Position numbers and translations under genes: made by a program. 6,998 nucleotides of DNA from Planctomycetota bacterium. GTDB lineage: Bacteria; Planctomycetota; UBA1135; UBA2386. Where the stretch lies: the NCBI GenBank assembly GCA_947455805.1, contig CANGSN010000160.1, forward strand, positions 1 through 6,998. The letters run 5' to 3'. The notes under the pieces are model-generated. The model worked only from the letters and a program-made list of their open reading frames with translations. It ran no database searches and was not told the origin of the DNA. This document shows, piece after piece, positions 1-5,347 of the stretch; position 1 is the stretch's first letter; each line of letters starts with the position of its first letter.

Positions 1-2
1 AG

Positions 3-848
3 GGCGAGGACGAGTCCGGAGGCGCCGACGACGATCGCCTCGACGTGGCGTTCTACATCGTCGCGCACGAGTCCGGCCACCAGTGGTGGGGCAACATCGT
101 GACCCCCGGCAAGGGGCCGGGCGGCAACATCGTCAGCGAGGGCCTCGCCGAGTTCAGCGCGCTGCTGCTGGTGCACCACGAGCTCGGCGATGCGCAGGGC
201 GCGGCGGTCCGCCGCCGCTGGGAGCGCCGGTACACGTACGCGCGCAGCGCCGACGACGAGCGGCCGATCCACCGCACCGACGGCTCCCGCCCGGGCGACC
301 AGTCGGTCACCTACGAACGCGCCGGCTGCGTGTTCTGGATGCTGCGCGAGCGGATGGGCGAGGAGGCGATGCTCGCCGGCCTGCGCGACTTCGTGGCCAA
401 GTGGCGCAACGGCGTCGCGACGCCCGACGGCCTCGACTTCCCGCTGATCGAGGACCTGGTCGAGAGCCTGCGCGCGCGCGCGCCCGACGCGGCGGCGTTC
501 GACGCCGTCGTCGGCGCGTGGGTCTTCGGCACGAAGTTCCCGGACCTGGAGGTCGCCGACCTGGAGTCCGCCGCCGGCGACGGCGCGCACGTCGTCACCG
601 GCGCGCTGCGCGACGTGGCCACCGGTCGCAGCCGCAGCGACCTGCCGGTCGACGTCGTCGTCCGCGTGCTCGGCACCAAGCCGGATGGCGGCGGAGCGGC
701 GCCGCACGCGGACGTCGTCGTGCGGGTGGCCGGCGACGGCAAGACGGAGTTCCGCGTCCCGACCGCCTTCAAGCCGGTGAAGCTCGTCGTCGATCCCGAC
801 GTCCGTCTGCTGTTCGCCGGGCGGACGCGCTGCAACAAGTCGCTGTGA
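3..848 (+). CDS. M1-family zinc metallopeptidase, C-terminal part (5' end outside window)
   Basis: This is the last 281 residues of a gluzincin peptidase; the reading frame is open from the left edge, so the start is not in view. The zinc motif HESGHQWWGN lies at residues 22-26 of the visible part, with the third ligand Glu at residue 46 in SEGLAEFSALLL, giving HExxH-x19-E. Classical M1 aminopeptidases have x18. The longer spacing and the 'SE.LA.YSALL' context resemble bacterial M1 domains fused behind ABC-2 type permease segments, so the missing N-terminus may be membrane-spanning (inference). Tyr104 in VTYERAG matches the transition-state tyrosine of the M1 YEKG motif. Residues 140-170 (LIEDLVESL...FGTKFPDLEV) fit the family's C-terminal region, and the end is a beta-rich tail with PVKLVVDPD. 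All visible catalytic residues are present, so it is probably active. The substrate is unknown. No start at position 45 is needed; that GTG is internal. Confidence 0.85.
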   Translation, partial: GEDESGGADDDRLDVAFYIVAHESGHQWWGNIVTPGKGPGGNIVSEGLAEFSALLLVHHELGDAQGAAVRRRWERRYTYARSADDERPIHRTDGSRPGDQSVTYERAGCVFWMLRERMGEEAMLAGLRDFVAKWRNGVATPDGLDFPLIEDLVESLRARAPDAAAFDAVVGAWVFGTKFPDLEVADLESAAGDGAHVVTGALRDVATGRSRSDLPVDVVVRVLGTKPDGGGAAPHADVVVRVAGDGKTEFRVPTAFKPVKLVVDPDVRLLFAGRTRCNKSL

Positions 849-856
849 GTGCTGCC

Positions 857-880
857 CCGCCCGGGAGGCGCATCGGGCGG
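857..880 (+). terminator. GC hairpin just after the M1 peptidase gene
   Basis: CCGCCCG at 857-863 pairs perfectly with CGGGCGG at 874-880 around a 10-nt loop, beginning 8 nt after the stop codon. There is no T-run on the 3' side, so it is not a textbook intrinsic terminator. It could be an mRNA 3'-end stabiliser or a chance hairpin in GC-rich DNA. Confidence 0.3.
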
Positions 881-1041
881 CCGGGAGGGAATCCGGGAGG
901 AATATCGTCGCGTCGGCCGCGCACTGCCGAGAACGACACCGCGCCATGCCACCCGTACCGATCGTGCAGCCACGTTCCGCGTCGCCCTTTGCCTTCTGCC
1001 GTCATGCGACCGACGCTGCACGTTCTCGCCGTGACGGCCCC

Positions 1042-2325
1042 ATGCCGCCAGGTCGGCGCTGGTCGTGGTGGTCCGGCACCGCGCTGGCCCTGGTCGCGGC
1101 GCTCGGGCCCGGCTGCCGCAGCTACGAGCGACCGACCGAGCTGCTCGCCGCCCAGGCGCTGTACTTCGCCACGCCCACGGCGCCGGACGGCGTGCCGGAC
1201 CGCGTCGTCGCGGCGATCGCCGGCGCCGACGTCCTGTTGCTGGGCGAGGAGCACCACGTGCAGGAGCATCACGACTTCGTCGCGGTGCTGTTGCCCCGCT
1301 TGCACGAACGCGGCTTTCGCAGCGTGCTGTGCGAGGCAAACCATGCCTACGGTTGGCTGCTCGACGAGTACGTCAAGGGTGCGCGCGACACGCTGGCCGA
1401 GAAGCAGTGGAATCTCGGCCGCGACTGGATCGAGGCGATTCGTGCGCTCAACGCCGGCCTGCGGGCGGGCGGCCGCGCCGGCGAGCAGATCTCGGTCGGC
1501 TGCTGCGACGTGAACCACTGGGACGATTCGTACCGCGAATCGTTGGCGGCGCTCGCCGAGCGGTACCGCAGCCAGCCGCTCGCGGCGCTGGTTGCGCAGC
1601 TGCCGGCGACCGCGGATACGGCCTACTTGCCGGCCGTCGCGGCCATCGCCGATGCAGCTGCCGGGGACCCCGCACGGCTCGGCCTCGACGCCGCTGGCGC
1701 GGCGGTCGTGACGGCGACGACCCGCGTCGAGCTCGCGTCGGCAGGGTACCGCACGAGCCGATCCGACGCGGCGCGCGAGGAAGTCCTGCACCAGAACGTC
1801 ACGGCGGCGATCGACCGCCTCGCCCCCGGCGGCAAGCTCGCCGTGGTCTGCGGCATGTCTCACGCGCAATTGCGGCCGGCATGGCGCATGCACTCGGGGC
1901 GCGCCTGGGAGTGGCTGGGAACGCGGCTCGCGGCCCGGTACGCCGCCACGCCGGGCAAGCTGTACAGCCTCGCCTGCTTCGCCGCGCGCGGGCAGCACAA
2001 ACCCAACTTCCGCAGCAAGGAACGGTTCGACGTGGACGTGCAATCGTCGGCGTCGTCGGACGACCTCTCCCGCGCGCTCGACATGGCCGCGGCGGGGCGC
2101 ATCGCCTTCCTCGACCTGACCGACACCGGAGTCGACGAAGAGGCGAAGATATGGTTCGGCCGCGACAGCGTGATGCGGCCGGGCGAGCTGTTCTCCGGCC
2201 TGCTGATGTACCCGCGCAGTTCGGTGGCGCGGGCGTCGGTCTGGTACGAAGACCACGCCGGTCGCTCGGGACGGCCCGCGTTGCGGCTCGTGGCGCCCGC
2301 CGCTACCCGTCGTCCGCCGCCTTGA
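1042..2325 (+). CDS. Erythromycin-esterase/ChaN-like (Tiki superfamily) putative lipoprotein
   Basis: The predicted protein has 427 residues and is probably an exported lipoprotein. The ATG at 1042 is chosen because it places a signal peptide at the N-terminus (RRWSWW, then a hydrophobic run ALALVAAL) before Cys25 in LGPGC, a loose lipobox. An in-frame ATG at 946 would add 32 residues that do not look like a signal sequence. No clear Shine-Dalgarno is visible for either start. The core opens with VLLLGEEHHVQEHHDF (GEEHH at 68-72), then a second acidic strand LCEANHAYGWLLDEYVKG (Glu98). Later come an Arg-containing helix (Arg245 in AAREEVLHQN) and VVCGMSHAQL with His274. This order of Glu/His, Glu, Arg and His is that of erythromycin esterase-like proteins, whose EreA member opens macrolide lactones by hydrolysis. 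The HH-rich first motif also recalls ChaN haem-binding lipoproteins. Nothing nearby suggests antibiotic resistance, so the substrate is open. The gene appears intact, although its last 23 bases overlap an opposing topoisomerase fragment. Confidence 0.8.
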   Translation: MPPGRRWSWWSGTALALVAALGPGCRSYERPTELLAAQALYFATPTAPDGVPDRVVAAIAGADVLLLGEEHHVQEHHDFVAVLLPRLHERGFRSVLCEANHAYGWLLDEYVKGARDTLAEKQWNLGRDWIEAIRALNAGLRAGGRAGEQISVGCCDVNHWDDSYRESLAALAERYRSQPLAALVAQLPATADTAYLPAVAAIADAAAGDPARLGLDAAGAAVVTATTRVELASAGYRTSRSDAAREEVLHQNVTAAIDRLAPGGKLAVVCGMSHAQLRPAWRMHSGRAWEWLGTRLAARYAATPGKLYSLACFAARGQHKPNFRSKERFDVDVQSSASSDDLSRALDMAAAGRIAFLDLTDTGVDEEAKIWFGRDSVMRPGELFSGLLMYPRSSVARASVWYEDHAGRSGRPALRLVAPAATRRPPP

Positions 2326-2505
2326 GCTTGCGCGTGCAGCCGTAGGCCTCGCGGCCCCCGACGACGTCGGCCTTGCAGCGCGGGCAGCTGCCGAGCCCTT
2401 GGTGCTCGTTGCGCGGCGACAGGCCGCTCGCGATCGGTGCACGGATGCGTTCGCCGATCTCCCGCATGAACGCCGCGCGCGTGTCCTGCTCGCCGCGCAC
2501 GCCGC
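2303..2505 (-). pseudogene. topB-like: DNA topoisomerase III C-terminal zinc-region fragment
   Basis: Read on the minus strand, this short frame gives RGEQDTRAAFMREIGERI, then LGSCPRCKADVVGG and REAYGCTRKLKAADDG before a TAG stop. It resembles the end of type IA topoisomerase III, where an 'F...I......' helix is followed by a 'LG.CP.CG..V.E....YGC' zinc ribbon. Three cysteines of a ribbon are visible (CPRC and GC). The expected fourth Cys and the final 'CKF.IWK' strand are missing, because the frame ends eight residues after the last motif match. The rest of the enzyme, including the whole catalytic Toprim and tower region, is absent: homology stops near 2505, where an M1-peptidase remnant begins on the other strand. 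It is therefore a non-functional remnant. The alternative is an unrelated small zinc-ribbon ORF, but the upstream helix match argues against that. Confidence 0.55.
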
Positions 2506-2511
2506 ACGACG

Positions 2512-2755
2512 TCGACACGATGGTCAAGGCGCTGGCGGCGGCGCGCAGACGCTGCCGCGGCTGGTGCGGCGACCACCCGTGGACCAACCTGCGCGTGACG
2601 CAGTTCCCCGGCCTCGCCGGCTACGACCAGGGCTTTCCGGGCAACATCTCGTTCGCGGCGGGCATCGGCGACCTCGCCAAGCCCGCCGCCGGCGACGGCG
2701 CGTCGGCGTTTCGCGTGCCGACCCCGTTCGCGCCCGCGGCGCGAAGTCGCTGTGA
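2512..2755 (+). pseudogene. Remnant of a second M1-type peptidase gene, catalytic core deleted
   Basis: From 2512 the plus strand reads TMVKALAAARRRCRGWCGDHPW, then TNLRVTQFPGLAGYDQGFPG and NISFAAGIGDLAK. In M1 peptidases of the permease-fused type, this 'PW..LRV.EFP..A.YAQ.FPG.I.FSE.IGF' block lies just before the HExxH zinc motif. Here no HExxH follows. Instead the frame passes into AGDGASAFRVPTPFAP (2688-2735), which matches AGDGKTEFRVPTAFKP in the tail of the M1 gene at 729-776. In one frame the remnant ends with AKSL and a TGA at 2753-2755, and the last 12 bases (AAGTCGCTGTGA) equal the last 12 bases of that gene. The best reading is a paralogue or duplicated copy that lost its 5' end, its whole zinc-binding core and part of its tail, with a frameshift near 2736-2742. 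It ends 16 bp before the convergent thioredoxin-like gene. Confidence 0.62.
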
Positions 2756-2771
2756 CGGCGGTGGCCTCCGT

Positions 2772-3290
2772 TCAGCCGCCGCCGAGCAGCTTGTCGAGCG
2801 GGCCGTCGACGAACGTCGGGCCGTCGCTCGCGCGCCACTCCTCGCCGCGGCGCAGGCCGGGGTCGCCCTCGAACGCGACGACGCCCTTGCGGTCGATCCG
2901 CAGCACGCGCGGCAGGCCGAAGAAGCCGGCCTTGACGAAGAACGCTTCGTAGGTCTTCCACTCCGCGTCGATGGCGACGCTCGCCCCGGGGAGGTCCTTC
3001 TCGGCGAGGTAGGCCTTCACCTCGTCGGCCTTGGCCGCGCCGTCGCATCCGACGATCGCGGCGAGTCCGCGGGGCAGGCCGCGCGCGAGGGCGGACTGCA
3101 GCCACGACGTGCACGGGATCACGCGATCCTGCGCCGGCGTCCAGAACACCAGCATGACGGGACGGCCGCGCAGCGCCGCGAGGGTCTGCGGCTCGCCGCG
3201 GACGAACTGCAGGCCTCCGAGCTCCGGGGCCGCGAAGCCGGCGAACGAGCCGGGCGTGCGCTTGCCGGGGTCGGCGAGCACGCGCTGCAT
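2772..3290 (-). CDS. Thioredoxin-fold (TlpA/AhpC-like) protein with a single active-site cysteine
   Basis: This 172-residue protein on the minus strand has a recognisable TlpA/redoxin layout. It opens with APELGGLQF, then TLAALRGRPVMLVFWTPAQ leads into the active-site loop. A helix-strand unit follows (LAAIVGCDGAAKADEVKAYL), and GLPRVLRIDRKGVV carries the cis-proline typical of the fold. The usual WCxxC is not present: the loop reads FWTPAQDRVIPCTSW, leaving only Cys60 (a second Cys82 lies in a later strand). It may therefore act as a one-cysteine peroxidase-like or thiol-transfer protein, or be a non-redox derivative. The ATG at 3290 is chosen because GAGG sits 5 nt upstream on the coding strand and it precedes the first fold element. 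The frame stays open further upstream, but that part is Arg/His/Pro-rich and does not resemble protein. No signal peptide or lipobox is visible, so it is probably cytoplasmic unless the start is misplaced. Confidence 0.82.
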   Translation of the reverse strand: MQRVLADPGKRTPGSFAGFAAPELGGLQFVRGEPQTLAALRGRPVMLVFWTPAQDRVIPCTSWLQSALARGLPRGLAAIVGCDGAAKADEVKAYLAEKDLPGASVAIDAEWKTYEAFFVKAGFFGLPRVLRIDRKGVVAFEGDPGLRRGEEWRASDGPTFVDGPLDKLLGGG

Positions 3291-3692
3291 CGCGACCTCG
3301 CGTTCGATGCGCGCCGCCGGGTGGTGGGGCTGGTGGTGAGGGCGGCGCCGACGACGGCGCCGCGGAGTGATGGGAGAGCAGGTGCGGTGGCCTCGCGGAG
3401 GTCGCGGCGGGGGAGCGGTGTGCCCGGTGGCGGGACGTGGGATGCGAACGAGCGCGGACGGGCGGGAGTGACCGGGTGGACGAGGGCGCGCCGGTGCGGC
3501 GGGATGGCGCGGACGGGTTCCGGGTGGACCGCGACCGCTGCTTGCTCTTCCTATGCGCCTATGCGCATGCGCTCGTCGGTTCAGGGCCAGTCGGTCCGCG
3601 TCATGGGACGCTCCGTTCGCGGGCCATGGGGGCGTCATGGTCGGTCGGGTGGCCCTCTTGCGCCTTTTGCCGCTGCGGCCGAAGTTGTTCCA
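3291..3692. other. Intergenic region of about 400 bp between divergent genes
   Basis: No gene with a recognisable product is seen here. Several frames are open but have the composition of GC-driven shadows. The stretch must hold the promoters for the thioredoxin-like gene (leftward) and the small lipoprotein (rightward), but no convincing -35/-10 pair can be named. It contains a perfect hairpin at 3342-3363 and a short tandem repeat of CTATGCGC at 3551-3566 followed by a third partial unit. G-rich runs such as GGGTGGTGGGGCTGGTGGTG near 3320-3339 are also present. Confidence 0.6.
3342..3363 (-). promoter_or_regulatory. Perfect GC hairpin upstream of the thioredoxin-like gene
   Basis: GCGGCGCCG (3342-3350) and CGGCGCCGC (3355-3363) are perfect reverse complements around a 4-nt ACGA loop. 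The structure lies about 50 nt upstream of the ATG at 3290, within the likely 5' leader or promoter region of that gene. It contains two copies of the palindrome GGCGCC, so it could also be a protein-binding inverted repeat. Its function is not shown by the sequence. Confidence 0.35.
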
Positions 3693-4076
3693 ATGGCCAT
3701 CCGCCTTGCCCGTTCGATGTGGGTCTTGTCGCTCGCCTTGGTCACGGCTTGTGCGAGCGCCCCGGCTGGCTTGGTGTCGCCGGAAGCAGTGTGGTTCCAG
3801 GATGCCCGGCCGGGCACCTACGGGGCCGTGGTGGAGTTGCTGGTGCGCACGCCGGCCGATGGCCCCGTGTTGCGAGCCTCCGTCGAGGGCTCGCTCCGGG
3901 ACGGCCTCGTGGTCGAGCCCGCGGCATCGGCGATCGTCGACGGCGAGCGGCACAGTCGCTTCCGGCTGCGGGCGTCCCCCAATGCCAGCGTCGGCTTCGT
4001 GAGCGCCGTCGTCGTGGTGCGGGCTGAAGATCGGGTGGTCTGCCGGGTGCCGGTTTCCGGTCGGCTTCGTCGTTGA
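3693..4076 (+). CDS. Small lipoprotein with a beta-sandwich-like pattern, function unknown
   Basis: The protein has 127 residues and I do not recognise a named family. A signal peptide is clear: Arg residues at 4 and 7, then a hydrophobic stretch MWVLSLALVTAC with a good lipobox (V-T-A-C, Cys20). It is therefore probably lipid-anchored in the cell envelope. The mature part alternates short hydrophobic strands with turns: AVVELLVRT, VLRASVEGSL, GLVVEP, SRFRLRAS, GFVSAVVVVR, RVVCRVPVSG. That rhythm resembles the Ig-like or DUF1573/HYDIN-type domains common in planctomycetes, in which a 'G.v...v.v......C.iPV.G' ending recurs. I infer a single all-beta domain and no enzyme activity. An ATG at 3717 is an alternative start that would shorten the signal peptide; the ATG at 3693 keeps the basic N-region and is preferred. 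No strong ribosome-binding site is visible. Confidence 0.6.
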   Translation: MAIRLARSMWVLSLALVTACASAPAGLVSPEAVWFQDARPGTYGAVVELLVRTPADGPVLRASVEGSLRDGLVVEPAASAIVDGERHSRFRLRASPNASVGFVSAVVVVRAEDRVVCRVPVSGRLRR

Positions 4077-4285
4077 CACCGAACACCCAGGGGCTTCCGG
4101 GCTTCGCACTGCCGGGCGACCGCGTGCTCGACCACGGCCGGTGGATCGTCGCCACCCTTGAAGCGAGGATGGCGTGTGATGGCAGGCTGCGATGGCCCAA
4201 CGCCTGTCTCACCTCGCATTCGGACCGATGGAACCCGGTCGTGTCGGTGGCAATCTGAAACGGACCCATCCGGCAGCCGAAATCT
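4077..4285. other. Spacer between the lipoprotein gene and the IS remnant
   Basis: This stretch of about 210 bp has no recognisable gene. Short frames open on both strands, but none matches a family I know. Its right end, up to 4285, would be the flank of the insertion sequence if the terminal repeat assignment at 4286 is correct. Confidence 0.4.
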
Positions 4286-4312
4286 GGCTCTCCTGACGTT
4301 CGTGTGGGTGCC
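4286..4312 (-). repeat. Candidate terminal inverted repeat of the ISL3-like remnant
   Basis: The 27 bases start GGCTCTCC and contain TTCGTGTGGGTG. They lie about 155 bp past the transposase fragment, where the right end of an ISL3-type element would be expected. The assignment depends on remembered ISL3 end sequences. The partner repeat is not in the window. Confidence 0.35.
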
Positions 4313-4355
4313 TGAAGGCAATGAACAGGTCCGCGGTGTCGCGTGATCGCTCTAT

Positions 4356-4394
4356 GGGAAACCCCACCTTCGGGTTTCCCCTGCCGCCGGGCAG
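4356..4394. repeat. Two adjacent perfect hairpins inside the IS remnant
   Basis: GGGAAACCC (4356-4364) and GGGTTTCCC (4372-4380) form a perfect 9-bp stem with a 7-nt loop. Directly next to it, CTGCC (4381-4385) and GGCAG (4390-4394) form a 5-bp stem with a GCCG loop. A pyrimidine-rich tract (CCCCTTCCTCTTCCCCTTTT) follows on the plus strand. The pair lies downstream of the transposase fragment on the minus strand, so it may be the transcription terminator or a subterminal structure of the element. No T-run follows the stem in the transposase direction. Confidence 0.5.
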
Positions 4395-4467
4395 CCCCTT
4401 CCTCTTCCCCTTTTCCCGCAAGGACTCTGCGCGTGCGGTGACGCGATGATCCTGCGGCACCGACGAT

Positions 4468-4581
4468 CTGGTGCGGCGGGCGGAGCGTGATGCCTGTGCA
4501 TCGCAGCTCGATCATGGCGCGCACGGCGTCGGCGGAGTGAAAGCCGTACGCCTGCCGAGTTGCGAGGCGCGCCTTGGTGTC
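4468..4581 (-). pseudogene. ISL3-family transposase, C-terminal fragment
   Basis: Thirty-eight codons read DTKARLATRQAYGFHSADAV and then RAMIELRCTGITLRPPHQ. They match the C-terminal signature of ISL3/IS204/IS1001-type DDE transposases, 'NTK.RL..R.AYGF.S...L.A.I.L...G'. The catalytic DDE residues lie far upstream in this family and are not present. The stop expected soon after the motif is not in this frame, which stays open well past the candidate IS end, so the 3' end is also altered or ends by read-through. It lies antisense to the start of the truncated hydrolase. It cannot encode an active enzyme. Confidence 0.58.
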
Positions 4582-4586
4582 TCGCG

Positions 4587-5039
4587 GTGCCTGCGGCGAC
4601 GACGCTGCTCGGCAGCCAGGTGTTCGCCCAGTGGGGCAACGGCGGCGGCGGCAGCCTCGGCTCCGTCGACATGCGACGGCTCGCCGCGCACGGGCACAGC
4701 ATGGGTGGCTTCGCCACCGGCGCCCTGATCGGTTCGCACCCGGCCTTGTCCCTCGTCGCGTCGCACTACGCCGCCGGCATGGGCACGCAGTCCGGTGCGG
4801 CCGCGAGGAGCGTCGCGCAGGCGCAGGCCATCCGCGCGCCATACTCGTTGCATCACGGCGATGTCGACACCGTGGTGCCGCTCGCGCTCGACCAGGGCCT
4901 GGCCAACCAGTTCGCCGCCAATCCGACGACGCACCAGCTCACCGTATACCCGGGCTTCACGCACACGCAGATCGCGACCGACGCCGGCATGCTCGGCGCC
5001 GTGCGCGCTTCATACGTCCAGCACGGCCTGTTGCCGTGA
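4587..5039 (+). pseudogene. Alpha/beta hydrolase (dienelactone-hydrolase/lipase-like), N-terminally truncated
   Basis: The frame carries the second half of an alpha/beta-hydrolase with an apparently complete catalytic triad. The nucleophile elbow is GHSMGG (Ser codon at 4698). The acid is in HHGDVDTVVPL (Asp codon 4866 most likely). The histidine is in PGFTHTQIATDAGML (codon 4962). The text between, with LVASHYAAG and IRAPYSLHHGD, is smooth hydrolase sequence to the stop at 5037-5039. The first roughly 100 residues of the fold (early beta-strands and oxyanion-hole loop) are missing, because the plus strand upstream of 4587 is antisense to a transposase fragment. A TTG at 4560 or GTG at 4587 could start translation, and the TTG version even mimics a signal peptide, but part of that is transposase antisense. 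The family includes secreted esterases and lipases. Whether any folded product is made is doubtful. Confidence 0.72.
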
Positions 5040-5108
5040 CGGCAGCGCTGCCCGGCGAGTGTATTGCCAGCTTCCTGGCCACCGCGATCAGAGCGATCCT
5101 ATTCCCCG

Positions 5109-5347
5109 GTGTCGGCGGACCTCGGACTCACGGCGGATACGGCGCTGCTGCCGCTGCTCACCTCGACCTCGGCGTCGAAGTGGGCCAGCTGCCGTTCGCC
5201 GCACTCACCGTGCCGCTGTATGCGTGGGCCGGCCGGCGACTCGGCGCCAAGTCCGGTCTCGGGGTCTCGGTCGCGGTCGGAATCGCCGGTCTCGGCTGGC
5301 TGTTCATCCGCCTCTCGGGTCGAGCCGGCCGCGGCACCGACTCATAG
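5109..5347 (+). pseudogene. HupE/UreJ-type membrane protein, C-terminal fragment with a frameshift
   Basis: From 5109 one frame reads VSADLGLTADTALLPLLT. At 5163-5164 only two bases of a codon remain, and the sense continues in another frame as DLGVEVGQLPFAALTVPLYA and onward to a TAG at 5345-5347. Adding a single T at 5163 restores TTC (Phe), giving LLPLLT(F)DLGVEVGQL. This is close to the 'LL..L..FNLGVELGQL' signature of HupE/UreJ family 2 membrane proteins, which are thought to take up metals such as nickel. Two hydrophobic segments (LPFAALTVPLYAWAG, and VSVAVGIAGLGWLFIRL) follow, as expected for the last helices. The N-terminal helices, including the family's His-rich region, are absent. 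The stop overlaps the convergent protease gene's stop by 3 bases. A sequencing error could explain the frameshift but not the missing front half. Confidence 0.62.

Larger units (their letters stand above)
4286..4590 (-). mobile_element. Remnant of an ISL3-family insertion sequence (3' end only)
   Basis: The segment holds the last part of a transposase gene on the minus strand (4468-4581), about 180 bp of non-coding tail, and a candidate terminal inverted repeat starting at 4286 (GGCTCTCCTGACG, then TTCGTGTGGGTG). ISL3-type ends often begin GGCTCTTC and may carry GTGTGGGTA; this is recalled, not searched. The other end, and nearly all of the transposase, is missing. At 4581-4590 the element sequence passes directly into an alpha/beta hydrolase on the opposite strand. 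The element is therefore a dead fragment left after a deletion. No target-site duplication can be tested because only one end survives. Confidence 0.5.

Noticed and set aside
840..1041. Translation starts just after the GGGAGGAAT sequence at 894-902
   Set aside because: No suitable start codon lies 5-10 nt after it. The next in-frame ATG of the Ere-like gene, at 946, is over 40 nt away and would add a non-signal N-terminus.
83..1513. A 476-codon plus-strand frame across the M1 and Ere-like genes
   Set aside because: It is an out-of-frame shadow dominated by Arg, and it overlaps two recognisable genes in their correct frames.
769..2442. A 557-codon open frame on the minus strand
   Set aside because: It is antisense to the Ere-like lipoprotein gene, is full of Arg, Ala and Gly, and shows no family motif. 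Long empty frames are expected opposite GC-rich genes.
3551..3572. Tandem CTATGCGC units as a possible repeat array
   Set aside because: There are only two full 8-bp copies and one partial copy, too few for a CRISPR, iteron or regulated array.
2373..4076. A single 567-codon plus-strand gene
   Set aside because: Only its first part (M1 remnant) and last part (small lipoprotein) look like protein. The middle is antisense to the thioredoxin-like gene, then low-complexity intergenic translation. The lipoprotein has its own signal peptide and start at 3693.
4230..4300. IS21-type end repeats (CTGAAACGGACCC and CCGAAATCTGG)
   Set aside because: The two units resemble each other only weakly, and the adjacent transposase fragment fits ISL3 rather than IS21.
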